Part shown: one piece after another, positions 1 to 10,718 of the stretch
How positions within the stretch are numbered: position 1 is the first letter of the stretch
Layout: each line of letters starts with the position of its first letter
NCBI RefSeq assembly: GCF_009026825.1
Contig: NZ_CP045032.1
Coordinates: 992,001 to 1,056,000, forward strand
Reading direction: 5' to 3'
DNA length: 64,000 bases
Source of the DNA: Corynebacterium urogenitale
GTDB taxonomy: Bacteria > Actinomycetota > Actinomycetes > Mycobacteriales > Mycobacteriaceae
Program-made: the position numbers and the translations under genes
The notes under the pieces: model-generated
Told to the model about the DNA's origin: nothing
Database searches by the model: none
Seen by the model: the letters and a program-made list of their open reading frames with translations, nothing else

Positions 1-2176
1 CTGCAGAATTCTGAATATTCTCGAGCAATGCCAACTCTTCTACCGACAGCGAACCAGCGCTGAAGATGACCCCCACGAGACCTGGCCCTGCAGCCTCGCG
101 CGCCCGCGATACCGCCTCCGATAGCGCTTGCCGTGGAAGGTACGCCACTCCCGAACCCGTGGCCCGCAGTGAGATCGGTGCCTTTTGATCCGGCGACACC
201 TCAGCGAGCAGCTGCTGCGCAATCGTGGCGATATCCCCAGGGGTGCGGTAATTCACCGTTAGTTCGTGAAGCTGCCAACGATCATCCACGAAGGGGCACA
301 GTGTCTGCGCCCACGTCTCCACTCCGGCGGGATTTCCAGTCTGCGCGGGATCGCCCACGATGGTCATCCAGCGGTTCGGCGAGCGCCTGAAGATCATTCG
401 CCACGCCATCTCGGACAGTTCTTGGGCTTCGTCCACGATGACGTGACCGAAGGCCCATCGCACATCTTCGAAGGCTCGCTGTGCGGTCGTGCGGGTGTCC
501 CGCACGCGCTGGCGGTCGGCCAAGGATTCCGCGTCGATCACGTCGTAAGCCATGAGCACTTCGGGCGCGAAACCATCGTCCAAATCTTGGGAGGCAGAGC
601 CGGTGAGAATATCCAGCGCTTCCTGCGCCTCCGTGATTTTCTCTAACCACTTCTCGCGTTCCTTCGCTGCCGCCTCTTCATCGTCGATGATTCCCAATAG
701 GTCGGAGAGCTCGTCGAGGAGTGGCGCATCAGCATCAGTCCAGGTCGGTTCGTCCGTGGCGTTGTCTTCCGTGCGACGCCACAAGCCCGCCCACGTTTCT
801 TCATCGTAATCGGGTGCAGCTTCCGCGGGGTCGGCATATAAGCGCAGAAGAACTTCCTCCGGAGTCAGCTCGGGCCAAAACGCATCGAGAGCTTCGAGCA
901 CTGAGGCCTCCGCGCTCAAATCTTCGCGGAGCTGTGCGCGGTCCCGTGCAGAGAGGAGATTTTCTCCACCGAGGGGGTCTGCGCCGATGGTTTCCGCCAT
1001 GGCGCCGGCCAGAGAACGGACAGCGTGCTCGACGAATAGTGGCCGTGCTTGGTTATGGGGGCGACGGGAGCGGCGAGCCCGCGTGCGAGCGGCACGCACC
1101 ATCGCGGGGGTCAGAGTCACAGTGACGCCATCGATGACGAACACGATGGAGTTGTCAGGGACCGTCTGCCACGTCCGCACAGCGTCTTTGAGGATCGTCA
1201 CCATTTCGATGCTGCCCTTAACTTCTCGTGCGAGGAGCGATTGCTCCGGCACGGTCTGGAGGCCCGGCAGGAGTGTTCCTGGGGTTGCGAGTACCACGCC
1301 AGTCTCGCCCAGGGAGGGAAGAACTTGAGAGATGTACTGCAGGAAGCGCTTATTCGGGCCGATGATCAGCACGCCGGTTTTTTCCAGTTGCTCGCGCCAA
1401 GTGTATAGCAAGTATGCTGCACGGTGGAGCGCCACGGCGGTCTTACCCGTACCGGGTGCTCCCTGGACAACAGTAACCCCCCGATGCTCTGCGCGAATGA
1501 TCTGATCCTGCTCGGCCGCGATGGTCTCCACGATGTCGCGCATGTGCGAAGAGCGCGCGCGAGTCACCGCGTCTAACAGCGCGCCTTCGGTGGCAACCGA
1601 TGAGGGGGAAGCCTTACTAGAGGAATCTCCGGTGAGACGTTCATCGGAGACGCTCACGATCTTTCGGCCACGCGTTTTGATGTGACGACGCGTGTGGACA
1701 CCATCGGGGTGGAGAGTGGTTGCGAGATAAAACGGGCGAGCCATGGGTGCACGCCAGTCCATCAGCAGTGTCCGCATGGTCTCGTCGCTTTCGTGGAGAC
1801 CGATGCGACCAATGTAGCGGCGATCCAATTGAACTCCACCGTCGGCAGAAGCTACGGGGTTCTCAGGATCTTCGTCCTCCACATCGATGCGGCCGAACAT
1901 CAAGCCGATTTCCGCAGCGCTGTAGGACTCCAACCGATGATTGATGTCGCGGGCCTCGCGGTCACGCATCATCAGGCCTTGAGGATCATCGATATCGGCC
2001 TCTTTGCGAACGTCACTGAGGCGGGCCTCGAGGTGTTCCCGTGCGCTGTCGATGCGGGAGAGAAGTTCATCCAGATGAGCCTGTTCGCTGGCAAGTTCGG
2101 CTTCATCCTGGTCCGGAAAAGCAACCGGATCCGAGCGGCGTGCGCGCGGATCCGGTGAAGGGGAAGTGGTGCTCAA
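1..2176 (-). CDS. HelD/HelR-like RNA polymerase-associated ATPase (3' end outside the window)
   Basis: This is a superfamily 1 UvrD-like ATPase of the HelD/HelR type. Known members bind RNA polymerase and remove stalled complexes or rifampicin. About 725 codons are present and the frame is still open at base 1, so the C-terminus is missing. An N-terminal coiled-coil-like charged region (about residues 20-75) precedes a Walker A motif GAPGTGKT at residues 239-246. The segment around residues 110-170 (RRYIGRIGLHE, DWRAPMARPFY) is typical of HelD-type proteins. The only possible start after the in-frame stop of the upstream gene is TTG at 2174-2176, which has no clear Shine-Dalgarno. The upstream DoxX-like gene ends 3 nt before and in the same frame. 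Family assignment is firm; the choice between HelR and another HelD paralogue is not. Confidence 0.85.
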   Translation of the reverse strand, partial: MSTTSPSPDPRARRSDPVAFPDQDEAELASEQAHLDELLSRIDSAREHLEARLSDVRKEADIDDPQGLMMRDREARDINHRLESYSAAEIGLMFGRIDVEDEDPENPVASADGGVQLDRRYIGRIGLHESDETMRTLLMDWRAPMARPFYLATTLHPDGVHTRRHIKTRGRKIVSVSDERLTGDSSSKASPSSVATEGALLDAVTRARSSHMRDIVETIAAEQDQIIRAEHRGVTVVQGAPGTGKTAVALHRAAYLLYTWREQLEKTGVLIIGPNKRFLQYISQVLPSLGETGVVLATPGTLLPGLQTVPEQSLLAREVKGSIEMVTILKDAVRTWQTVPDNSIVFVIDGVTVTLTPAMVRAARTRARRSRRPHNQARPLFVEHAVRSLAGAMAETIGADPLGGENLLSARDRAQLREDLSAEASVLEALDAFWPELTPEEVLLRLYADPAEAAPDYDEETWAGLWRRTEDNATDEPTWTDADAPLLDELSDLLGIIDDEEAAAKEREKWLEKITEAQEALDILTGSASQDLDDGFAPEVLMAYDVIDAESLADRQRVRDTRTTAQRAFEDVRWAFGHVIVDEAQELSEMAWRMIFRRSPNRWMTIVGDPAQTGNPAGVETWAQTLCPFVDDRWQLHELTVNYRTPGDIATIAQQLLAEVSPDQKAPISLRATGSGVAYLPRQALSEAVSRAREAAGPGLVGVIFSAGSLSVEELALLENIQNSA

Positions 2177-2179
2177 AGT

Positions 2180-2992
2180 TTAGCGGTACTTCTTCGCCTG
2201 CTTCTTGGCCTGCTTGCGGTACTTCTTGGCCTGCTTTTCGGCCTTCTTCTGGGCGGAAGCAGCTTGCTTGCGCAGCTCGCCGGATTGCTCCTTAGCGCGA
2301 TCGCTCAGAGCAGCGGCCTGGACGGATAGGTTGTCGGCCTGATTGCTGGCGAATGCCTGAGCCTTTTCGCTGAAGTTTACTGCGGACTCCTTCCACTCGT
2401 CGGAGTGGTCGTCCACGTAGGCAACGAGGGCATCCTTGCCCTGCAACGCAGAATCCTTAGCCTGAGCAGCGCCGACTTTGGCCTTATCAAATAGGTCGGA
2501 GGCCTGGGACTGTGCGTTTTCCAGCATCTTTTCCTGCTCGGACTTGCCAGGAAGTGCCTTCTGTACGCGCCACTTCAGGCCAGGCTTGCCAGCCGTGTCC
2601 TCAGCGGTAATAGCCAGGCCACCCAAGAGCGCCAGGTCGGTAATCAGGCCGCGCTGCTGGTTCTTCTTGGTCTCCTTATCCTTAGCGGACCAGAAGGCGT
2701 TGCGGGTCACGGCGGTTGGGATCTGCACAGCTGCCAGGATGCCAGCGCCAATACGAGGAGCCTTGGAGCTGCCGAGCAGTGCGGCACCTACGAGCTTGGT
2801 GCCAGCGAGGATACGCACGTTGGTGACATCGTTATTCGGGATCGCCGAGGTGACATTGGGTGGCAGTACCTTGCGGACGGTGCCGACGATCGCCTTAGCC
2901 TCGGCGGTGTGCTCATTGGTGTCCTTGAGCATCTGGACACCATCAACGGCGAAAACGGAAGCCAGCAGGGGGCGGGCAAGCGTGCGAATCAT
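2180..2992 (-). CDS. DoxX-like membrane protein with lysine-rich C-terminal tail
   Basis: The protein has 270 residues. The first ~140 residues resemble the DoxX family: RPLLASVFAVDGVQ at the N-terminus, then hydrophobic stretches around LAGTKLVGAALL, GAGILAAVQIPTAVT and DLALLGGLAI. DoxX proteins are small four-helix membrane proteins whose roles include redox and thiosulfate-linked functions; the substrate cannot be read here. The C-terminal ~100 residues are hydrophilic, probably helical, and end in a Lys/Ala/Gln tail with a repeated AKKYR unit. Start is ATG at 2990-2992 with AAGGAG 8 nt upstream. It is followed after 3 nt by the HelD-like ATPase gene, so the two are probably co-transcribed. 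A 14-bp palindrome lies upstream (3042-3055). The tail is unusual for DoxX and could bind nucleic acid or acidic surfaces (inference). Confidence 0.75.
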   Translation of the reverse strand: MIRTLARPLLASVFAVDGVQMLKDTNEHTAEAKAIVGTVRKVLPPNVTSAIPNNDVTNVRILAGTKLVGAALLGSSKAPRIGAGILAAVQIPTAVTRNAFWSAKDKETKKNQQRGLITDLALLGGLAITAEDTAGKPGLKWRVQKALPGKSEQEKMLENAQSQASDLFDKAKVGAAQAKDSALQGKDALVAYVDDHSDEWKESAVNFSEKAQAFASNQADNLSVQAAALSDRAKEQSGELRKQAASAQKKAEKQAKKYRKQAKKQAKKYR

Positions 2993-3041
2993 GGGGAGAA
3001 CTCCTTAACGAGATTCATGTGAGCGATTCTTGAATTTTATC

Positions 3042-3055
3042 TGGACTGTAGTCCA
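3042..3055 (-). promoter_or_regulatory. palindrome TGGACT-gt-AGTCCA upstream of the DoxX-like gene
   Basis: A perfect 6-bp inverted repeat with a 2-nt centre. On the minus strand it lies directly upstream of an AT-rich GATAAAAT that could serve as a -10 box for the DoxX-like gene, about 45 nt before its start. Such placement fits a repressor operator, but no cognate regulator is nearby. Confidence 0.3.
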
Positions 3056-3144
3056 ACTGCCGACCCAGCCTACCGAAAAGTGCTCGGTAGGGTAGCCGAA
3101 AGTCCGATCACCACGCGGTTGATGCCATCCCACACCACTGATTG

Positions 3145-3852
3145 CTACCAACCGCGCTCGCGCCATTCATCGACCTTGGGAAGCTCCGTGCCTACGGTGG
3201 TTGAGTCGCCATGTCCAGGGTGAACCACGGTCTCCAAAGGTAGCGAGAGGATGCGCTCATTCACATCGTCAAGCAGCTGCATAAACGCTCCATCGTCGTT
3301 TGTCTTGCCAACACCACCCGGGAACAAGCTATCGCCAACGAAAGCGCGGGCGGGGGAGAAGAACTCGGGAGCTGTGGCCAGTACTGCGATTCCACCCGGA
3401 GTGTGCCCGCGTAGCTCCACCGCAGTTAGATCCATTCCGGCGAAGTCACCGGCGAGGCGCAATGGTTCAGGCGTGCCTTCGTCATTGCCGTAGACCTCGT
3501 CGCTGGGTGCTGGCAGTGACTCTGCGTCCTTCCGGGGCGCATGATGGCGCGCACCGGTGGTCTGGAGTACCTCTTCCAGTGCCTGCACATGGTCAGCGTG
3601 CTGGTGAGTGGTGAGCACGTCAGTGATCTTCCCATCGACGCTGTCAGCTACCGCGAGCAGGTGTTCCGAGTCGCTAGCGGCGTCGATGAGAAGGAGGTCG
3701 CCGGAAGGGGCGGCGAGGAACCAGCAGTTGTTGTCCATCTTGCCCACAGTGGTGTGGATCAACCGCGCCCCCGCGCCGAGATCGACGGCCTGGGTAGCGC
3801 GCGGCTCCTCGAGATGGCCGATGGAAGGAACAGTGGAAATCTCTACAGTCAT
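3145..3852 (-). CDS. MBL-fold metallo-hydrolase (glyoxalase II-like)
   Basis: A 235-residue metallo-beta-lactamase fold protein. The zinc-binding motif THQHADH is clear, followed by the downstream ligands GHTPGGI, GDSLFPGG and HPGHGDST. This order is typical of the hydroxyacylglutathione hydrolase-like branch common in actinobacteria. The physiological substrate is unknown; corynebacteria lack glutathione, so a mycothiol-linked thioester or an unrelated ester is possible. I chose ATG at 3850-3852; a GTG two codons upstream (3858) is an alternative. A TAGTGT hexamer ends 6 nt before the ATG and no Shine-Dalgarno is visible, so a leaderless transcript is plausible. It is transcribed divergently from uvrA. 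Confidence 0.85.
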   Translation of the reverse strand: MTVEISTVPSIGHLEEPRATQAVDLGAGARLIHTTVGKMDNNCWFLAAPSGDLLLIDAASDSEHLLAVADSVDGKITDVLTTHQHADHVQALEEVLQTTGARHHAPRKDAESLPAPSDEVYGNDEGTPEPLRLAGDFAGMDLTAVELRGHTPGGIAVLATAPEFFSPARAFVGDSLFPGGVGKTNDDGAFMQLLDDVNERILSLPLETVVHPGHGDSTTVGTELPKVDEWRERGW

Positions 3853-3949
3853 GTCCACACACTAAGCAGAACCATCGCCGCTAATGAAGATCAGGCAGAT
3901 CGCGTAAACTTGGGCGGTTGAAATTTCCCACACGCAAGGAGACATAACA

Positions 3950-6802
3950 GTGGCAGATAGGTTGATCGTCCAAGGTGCTCGCGAACACAACCTCAAGGGC
4001 GTGGACATCGACTTGCCTCGCGACAAGATGATCGTGTTCACCGGCCTTTCGGGTTCCGGTAAATCCTCGCTGGCTTTCGACACGATCTTCGCCGAGGGTC
4101 AGCGCCGCTACGTGGAATCACTCAGCTCGTACGCGCGCATGTTCCTCGGTCGCATGGACAAGCCCGACGTGGACCTCATTGAGGGACTGAGCCCGGCGGT
4201 GTCCATCGACCAAAAATCTACGAACCGTAACCCACGTTCGACAGTGGGCACGGTGACGGAGATCTTCGACTACCTCCGACTGCTGTATGCTCGCACCGGC
4301 GTGCCCCACTGCCCGAAGTGCCATGAGGTAATTCAACGACAGACGCCGCAGGAGATCGTCGACCAAGTGCTGGCGATGGAGGAGGGGCTGAAGTTCCAGG
4401 TTCTCGCCCCGGTCGTGCGCACGCGCAAGGGCGAGTTCGTGGATCTGTTTGAGGATCTGGCCTCCCAGGGCTACGCCCGCGTGATGGTGGACGGGGAAGT
4501 TCACCAGCTGTCCAACCCGCCGAAGCTGGAAAAGCAGGTCAAGCACGATATTGATGTGGTGGTCGACCGTCTGCAGGTCAAGCCCTCCCAGAAGCAGCGT
4601 CTCACGGACTCCGTGGAAACCGCGCTAAAGCTCGCCGACGGCATCGTGGTGCTGGACATGGTGGGCCTCGATGATGATGACCCGCAGCGTGTGCGCCGTT
4701 TTTCGGAGAAGATGGCGTGCCCGAACGGCCACGAACTGACACTCGATGAGCTGGAGCCACGCACCTTTTCCTTTAACTCTCCGTACGGTGCCTGCCCCGT
4801 GTGTGATGGTCTGGGGACACGTCTAGAGGTCGACGACAAGTTGGTCATTCCGGATGAGGAAGCGCCATTGCTTTCGGCTATCGCACCGTGGGCTTCTAGT
4901 CCCAATTCCAAGTACTTCACCAAGCTCCTGACTGCCCTGGCTAAGGAACTTGATTTCGATCCGAAGACGCCGTGGAACGAGCTGACGAAGGCGCAGCAAA
5001 AAGCGGTGCTCAACGGCCACTCTGCGCAGATCAGGGTGAGCTACCGTAACCGTTACGGACGGCAGCGCAACTACTCCGCGCCATTTGAGGGCGTGATGCC
5101 GTTCCTCAAGCGGAAGCTGGACCAGACGGAGTCGGAATGGTCGAAAGACCGTTACCGCAGCTATATGCGCGAGGTTGATTGCCCTACATGTCATGGCACC
5201 CGCCTCAAGCCCGAGGTCCTCGCAGTCACCATCGCTTCCGGTGAGCGCGAATTGTCCATCGCTGAGGTTTCTGACCTTTCGATCGCGGACGCCAGTGAGT
5301 TCCTCGATAATCTCACCCTGAACAAGCGCGATGAGATGATTGCCGGTGCTGTCTTGCGTGAGATTCAGGCGCGCCTGAAGTTTCTGCTAGACGTGGGCCT
5401 GAACTATCTATCCATGTCGCGTTCCGCCGGCACGCTCTCCGGCGGTGAGGCGCAGCGCATTCGATTGGCAACGCAGATCGGTTCTGGGCTGGCAGGCGTG
5501 CTCTACGTGCTGGACGAGCCGTCCATTGGTCTGCACCAGCGGGATAATGCCCGGCTGATCTCCACCCTTGAGCATCTGCGCGACCTGGGAAACACGCTCA
5601 TTGTCGTCGAACACGATGAGGACACGATTCGCACGGCCGATTGGTTGGTGGACATCGGTCCCCGCGCGGGCGAATACGGTGGTGAAGTCGTCTACCAGGG
5701 CGAGCCGAAGGGCATTCTCGATGTGGAGCGTTCGGTCACGGGGCAGTACCTCGCGGGCAAAAAGGTGCTCGCAGTGCCGGAGCAGCGCCGCGAAATCGAT
5801 CGCGATCGCATGCTGACCGTCCACGGAGCGCAGGAAAATAACCTCAAGAACATTGACGTGGATATCCCGCTCGGCATGGTGTGCTGCATCACGGGCGTAT
5901 CGGGTTCCGGTAAGTCCTCGCTGATCAACGGTATTCTTGCGCGCAGCCTGGCAAATAACCTCAACCGTGCACGCATGGTGCCAGGGCGCCACAAGAAGGT
6001 GACTGGTTTGGAGCACCTGGACAAGCTCGTGCAGGTGGATCAGAGCCCGATCGGACGCACGCCACGCTCCAACCCGGCGACGTACACGGGTGTGTTCGAC
6101 AAAATCCGCAAGCTGTTCGCGGAGACCACGGAGGCGAAGGTGCGTGGCTACACGGCTGGCCGCTTCTCCTTCAATGTTAAGGGCGGGCGATGTGAGGCCT
6201 GCCAGGGCGACGGCACGCTGAAGATCGAGATGAACTTCCTCCCAGATGTCTATGTTCCATGTGAGGTCTGCGAGGGCGCGCGCTATAACCGCGAGACGCT
6301 CGAGGTGCTGTACAAGGGCAAGTCCATCTCCCAGGTGCTGGACATGCCGATTGTGGAGGCGGCTGAGTTCTTCAAACCGGTGACGTCCATTTCCCGTTAC
6401 CTGGATACTCTCGTCGATGTGGGTCTGGGCTACGTCCGCTTGGGACAGGCTGCAACGACCCTTTCTGGTGGTGAGGCTCAGCGTGTGAAGCTGGCCGCGG
6501 AGCTGCAAAAGCGCTCCAACGGCCGGACGGTCTACATCCTCGACGAGCCGACGACTGGCCTGCACTTCGAGGACATCCGCAAACTCATGCTGGTGATCCA
6601 GTCGCTCGTGGATAAGGGAAACTCGGTGATCATCATCGAGCACAACCTCGACGTGATCAAGGCTGCGGACTGGATCGTGGACATGGGTCCGGAGGGTGGT
6701 TCCGGAGGCGGCACTGTTGTCGCGGAGGGCACGCCGGAGGCAGTGGCCAAGGTGAAGGAATCCCACACCGGCCAGTACCTCGCGTCGATGCTGGCGCCGT
6801 AA
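3950..6802 (+). CDS. uvrA: excinuclease ABC subunit A
   Basis: UvrA is the damage-recognition ATPase of nucleotide excision repair. The 950-residue protein has full family length. Both ATP-binding cassettes are intact: Walker [10 protein letters not shown] near residue 32 and GVSGSGKSS at 649, with ABC signatures [12 protein letters not shown] and [12 protein letters not shown], and DEPS/DEPT Walker B motifs. Zinc-finger cysteines are visible in CPVCDG and in the C-terminal CEACQGDG and CEVCEG pairs. Start is GTG at 3950 with AAGGAG 9 nt upstream. A TAAACT at 3905-3910 could be its -10 box, giving a ~33-nt leader. I saw no convincing LexA site, so SOS control is not supported by sequence alone. 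Confidence 0.98.
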   Translation: MADRLIVQGAREHNLKGVDIDLPRDKMIVFTGLSGSGKSSLAFDTIFAEGQRRYVESLSSYARMFLGRMDKPDVDLIEGLSPAVSIDQKSTNRNPRSTVGTVTEIFDYLRLLYARTGVPHCPKCHEVIQRQTPQEIVDQVLAMEEGLKFQVLAPVVRTRKGEFVDLFEDLASQGYARVMVDGEVHQLSNPPKLEKQVKHDIDVVVDRLQVKPSQKQRLTDSVETALKLADGIVVLDMVGLDDDDPQRVRRFSEKMACPNGHELTLDELEPRTFSFNSPYGACPVCDGLGTRLEVDDKLVIPDEEAPLLSAIAPWASSPNSKYFTKLLTALAKELDFDPKTPWNELTKAQQKAVLNGHSAQIRVSYRNRYGRQRNYSAPFEGVMPFLKRKLDQTESEWSKDRYRSYMREVDCPTCHGTRLKPEVLAVTIASGERELSIAEVSDLSIADASEFLDNLTLNKRDEMIAGAVLREIQARLKFLLDVGLNYLSMSRSAGTLSGGEAQRIRLATQIGSGLAGVLYVLDEPSIGLHQRDNARLISTLEHLRDLGNTLIVVEHDEDTIRTADWLVDIGPRAGEYGGEVVYQGEPKGILDVERSVTGQYLAGKKVLAVPEQRREIDRDRMLTVHGAQENNLKNIDVDIPLGMVCCITGVSGSGKSSLINGILARSLANNLNRARMVPGRHKKVTGLEHLDKLVQVDQSPIGRTPRSNPATYTGVFDKIRKLFAETTEAKVRGYTAGRFSFNVKGGRCEACQGDGTLKIEMNFLPDVYVPCEVCEGARYNRETLEVLYKGKSISQVLDMPIVEAAEFFKPVTSISRYLDTLVDVGLGYVRLGQAATTLSGGEAQRVKLAAELQKRSNGRTVYILDEPTTGLHFEDIRKLMLVIQSLVDKGNSVIIIEHNLDVIKAADWIVDMGPEGGSGGGTVVAEGTPEAVAKVKESHTGQYLASMLAP

Positions 6803-7183
6803 CAGCGACAACGGGGACTATCACGCACGAAGTTTTCTACAGCTTCCACTCTGAGGGACGAGTCGATTTTGTTTTGGATTAGGTCACTGCTAATATCGGC
6901 GTCACTACCGTCTGTGCTGCATTCAGTGCGTCATCCGTGGAGCAATCCACTGGCGCGCTAGGAGTAAGCCAGACTGCAAGTGGAGTTCCTTCTCCCACCT
7001 TCGACCGCCAACTACCTGGCTGGGCGCGGGTCATGTGCACGAAACGCCCTTCGTGACGTCGAATAAAAAACGGCGTCCGTCACGACAAGGGCGATAATAT
7101 TTCGTGTGCTGGGGGAATAAACACGGGGCCTCACGAGCAGAATCGGTACTGAAACACTAACCACTGCTGACTGAGGAGTTCAC
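6803..7183 (+). promoter_or_regulatory. uvrA-infC intergenic region with inverted repeat and likely infC promoter
   Basis: There is no convincing gene in these 381 nt. Bases 7046-7091 form a long inverted repeat: GCCCT-TCGTGACG on the left pairs with CGTCACGA-CA-AGGGC on the right, around a 19-nt AT-containing loop, with only a 2-nt bulge. No T-run follows, so it is not a standard terminator. GATAAT at 7093-7098 immediately after it is the best -10 candidate for the infC-rpmI-rplT operon. The ~85-nt leader could include an attenuation element, but no L20-binding mimic could be recognised by eye. Confidence 0.45.
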
Positions 7184-7705
<522 letters not shown>

Positions 7706-7745
7706 TCCCTCATAGACACCCCCAATAGCTAGAGGATTTTCACCA

Positions 7746-7940
7746 ATGAAGCAGAAGACTCACAAGGGTGCCGCTAAGCGCATCAAGATCACCGGTTCCG
7801 GCAAGCTGCGTCGCGAGCAGGCTAACCGCCGCCACCTGCTGGAGGGCAAGCCTTCCACTCGTACCCGTCGTCTGAAGGGCACCAAGGACGTTTCCCCAGC
7901 TGACACCAAGCGCATGAAGCGCCTGCTGGGCAAGGCATAG
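7746..7940 (+). CDS. rpmI: 50S ribosomal protein bL35
   Basis: A 64-residue, very basic protein with the bL35 signature [19 protein letters not shown] at the N-terminus and a KRLLGK-type C-terminus. It is a structural protein of the large subunit. ATG at 7746 follows an AGAGGA-type ribosome-binding site. It lies 40 nt after infC and 65 nt before rplT, the usual order of this translation operon. Confidence 0.98.
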   Translation: MKQKTHKGAAKRIKITGSGKLRREQANRRHLLEGKPSTRTRRLKGTKDVSPADTKRMKRLLGKA

Positions 7941-8005
7941 TCCTTCCCCTCATCTTTTTGCACTAACCCCCGCACTCATAAAGACTTAGAAAAGGACGTA
8001 TCACT

Positions 8006-8389
8006 GTGGCACGTGTCAAGCGCTCTGTGAACGCAAAGAAGAAGCGTCGCGAAGTACTCAACTCCGCCAAGGGCTACCGTGGTCAGCGCTCCCGCCTGTA
8101 CCGCAAGGCCAAGGAGCAGATGCTCCACTCCAAGACCTACGCGTTCCGCGATCGCCGCGCGCGCAAGGGTGAGTTCCGTAAGCTGTGGATCCAGCGCATC
8201 AACGCTGGTGCACGCGCGAACGACCTGACCTACAACCGTCTGATCCAGGGCCTGCGCCTGGCTGAGATCGAGGTCGACCGCAAGATCCTGGCTGAGTTGG
8301 CTGTCAACGACGCCCCAGCTTTCGCCGCTCTGTGCGAGGCTGCCAAGGCTGCCCTCCCAGAGAACGTGAACGCTCCAGCCGCTTCCTAG
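8006..8389 (+). CDS. rplT: 50S ribosomal protein bL20
   Basis: A 127-residue protein starting [17 protein letters not shown], the conserved bL20 N-terminus, with the globular C-terminal part from about residue 60. It binds 23S rRNA early in large-subunit assembly and in other bacteria represses its own operon. Start is GTG at 8006 with AAAAGGA upstream. It is the last gene of the operon; a strong hairpin-T-run terminator follows 22 nt later. Confidence 0.98.
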   Translation: MARVKRSVNAKKKRREVLNSAKGYRGQRSRLYRKAKEQMLHSKTYAFRDRRARKGEFRKLWIQRINAGARANDLTYNRLIQGLRLAEIEVDRKILAELAVNDAPAFAALCEAAKAALPENVNAPAAS

Positions 8390-8411
8390 GAAGCCTGCTG
8401 TAGAAGCCTTT

Positions 8412-8445
8412 AGCGCCAACACTTACGATCAGTGTTGGCGCTTTT
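8412..8445 (+). terminator. intrinsic terminator of infC-rpmI-rplT
   Basis: A perfect 11-bp stem GCGCCAACACT / AGTGTTGGCGC with a 7-nt loop is followed by TTTT. It sits just after rplT and just before the stop codon of the minus-strand gene remnant. Confidence 0.92.
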
Positions 8446-8446
8446 G

Positions 8447-8599
8447 TTATGCCCTGGTTTCCTTCATGATGGAGTCTGCGAAGCCGGGCACGGTAAGTGA
8501 AAGTTTTCCGTGTCCCGTGGCTTGGATGAGCCCTTTGTCCATCAAGGAACGCCGTGGCGTGCTGATGGCGGCTGAGGTCGTTCCTAAGGTTTGGGCGAT
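8447..8599 (-). pseudogene. C-terminal remnant of an AAA-type ATP-binding protein
   Basis: On the minus strand a 50-codon open stretch ends at TAA (8447-8449) and begins directly after an in-frame TAA (8600-8602), with no plausible start codon and promoter. The peptide, including the segments LGTTSAAISTPRRSLMDKGL and GKLSLTVPGFADSIMKE, resembles the winged-helix C-terminus of actinobacterial ATP-binding proteins, where a DKGLI turn and a TVPxFxDxI strand/helix are typical. The ATPase domain is absent. I read it as what is left after deletion of a larger gene between rplT and the rRNA methylase gene. Homology is from memory of the family pattern, so moderately sure. Confidence 0.5.
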
Positions 8600-8668
8600 T
8601 TATATTTCTCTATACTTTGCACAATCTATATAGATGGATAAGGTGTCTTTTCTGTTTCGCCCTAGCGG

Positions 8669-8674
8669 TAGACT
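8669..8674 (+). promoter_or_regulatory. -10 box TAGACT of the rRNA methylase gene, probably leaderless
   Basis: TAGACT ends 8 nt before the ATG at 8683 and there is no Shine-Dalgarno, so transcription should start at or next to the start codon. Upstream, ATCTATATAGAT (8624-8635) is a perfect 12-bp palindrome. Confidence 0.5.
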
Positions 8675-8682
8675 AGCCATCT

Positions 8683-9498
8683 ATGAGCGAAAACGAACTG
8701 TTCACGGAGCGCACACCCCGCGTCGTCAATGCCGCGAAGCTGCACCGAGCCGCCGCCCGTAAGAAGGCCGGAGCATTCATCGTCGAAGGTGAAAATTCGG
8801 TGGAGGCTGCGATTGCCACCGGGGCCGCCACAGATGTTTTCGTGACAGAGCGAGCTGCAGAGAAATTCGAGCCCATCATCCGCACAGCGGGATACATGAA
8901 TGTGTACGTGCACTACATCACCGAGCGCGCGGCCAAGCATCTCAGCGATACTGGAACGACCACGGGGCTCTTTGCCGTATGCAAGCCGGTGCTGTGGTCA
9001 ACCGGCAAGGCGATCAATGGCCGTCCTCATCTAGTTTCCGTTCCCGTGCTCACCAGCGACCCAGGGAATGCTGGCACGCTGATCCGCGTGTCTGACGCCG
9101 TGGGCGCGGATGCCGTGGTCTTCGCCGGAGAGACTGTCGACCCCCAATCCTGCAAGGCTGTTCGATCATCGGCAGGTTCGTTGTTTCACATTCCTGTAGC
9201 ACGTGACACCAACATCAAGGACCTCTTGGGGCAACTCCGCGCCAAAGGGTTGCAAATCCTAGCCACGGCAGCTGACGGCGAGGTTAATCTTGACGAGGCT
9301 GATGAGCTTCTGGAACAGCCCACTGCCTGGCTCTTTGGCAATGAGGCTCACGGGCTGGGCGAGGAGCTGCTAGCAGAGGCAGATTGCCGGGTGAGGATTC
9401 CAATTCGCGGACGCGCAGAATCCCTCAATCTGGCAACCGCGGCGTCGATTTGCCTTTACGAGTCCGCCAAGGCGCAGTCTCGTGCACAGGATTGCTAA
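8683..9498 (+). CDS. TrmH/SpoU-family RNA 2'-O-methyltransferase
   Basis: A 271-residue SPOUT methyltransferase that transfers a methyl group from SAM to a ribose in rRNA or tRNA. The N-terminal part (about 1-100) looks like the L30e-like substrate-binding domain (AAKLHRAAARKKAGAFIVEG). The catalytic domain shows the three knot motifs: SDPGNAGTLIRVSDAVGA, WLFGNEAHGLGEE and IRGRAESLNLATAASI. In this position next to pheS the actinobacterial gene is the Rv1644 (tsnR)-like methylase, although thiostrepton resistance cannot be inferred. Start is ATG at 8683, with a TAGACT box 8 nt upstream and no ribosome-binding site. Confidence 0.92.
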   Translation: MSENELFTERTPRVVNAAKLHRAAARKKAGAFIVEGENSVEAAIATGAATDVFVTERAAEKFEPIIRTAGYMNVYVHYITERAAKHLSDTGTTTGLFAVCKPVLWSTGKAINGRPHLVSVPVLTSDPGNAGTLIRVSDAVGADAVVFAGETVDPQSCKAVRSSAGSLFHIPVARDTNIKDLLGQLRAKGLQILATAADGEVNLDEADELLEQPTAWLFGNEAHGLGEELLAEADCRVRIPIRGRAESLNLATAASICLYESAKAQSRAQDC

Positions 9499-9550
9499 TA
9501 TATTTCCCGGTACTTGAGTGGACTGCTCAATTGAGCTATCCCTTTTCTAG

Positions 9551-10618
<1,068 letters not shown>

Positions 10619-10718
10619 TTCATAGTTGCAGGCGCTAGGTGCAAACCTCCTAGCGTCGATAGAAACACAAGCACAGTAACCCCACACCCTGCGGAACTTC
10701 GAAAGAAAAGATCACACA

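Noticed and set aside
5408-6811. 467-codon open frame on the minus strand opposite uvrA
   Set aside because: It is antisense to a certain uvrA, His/Arg/Leu-rich, lacks a ribosome-binding site and resembles no family; long shadow frames are common in this GC range.
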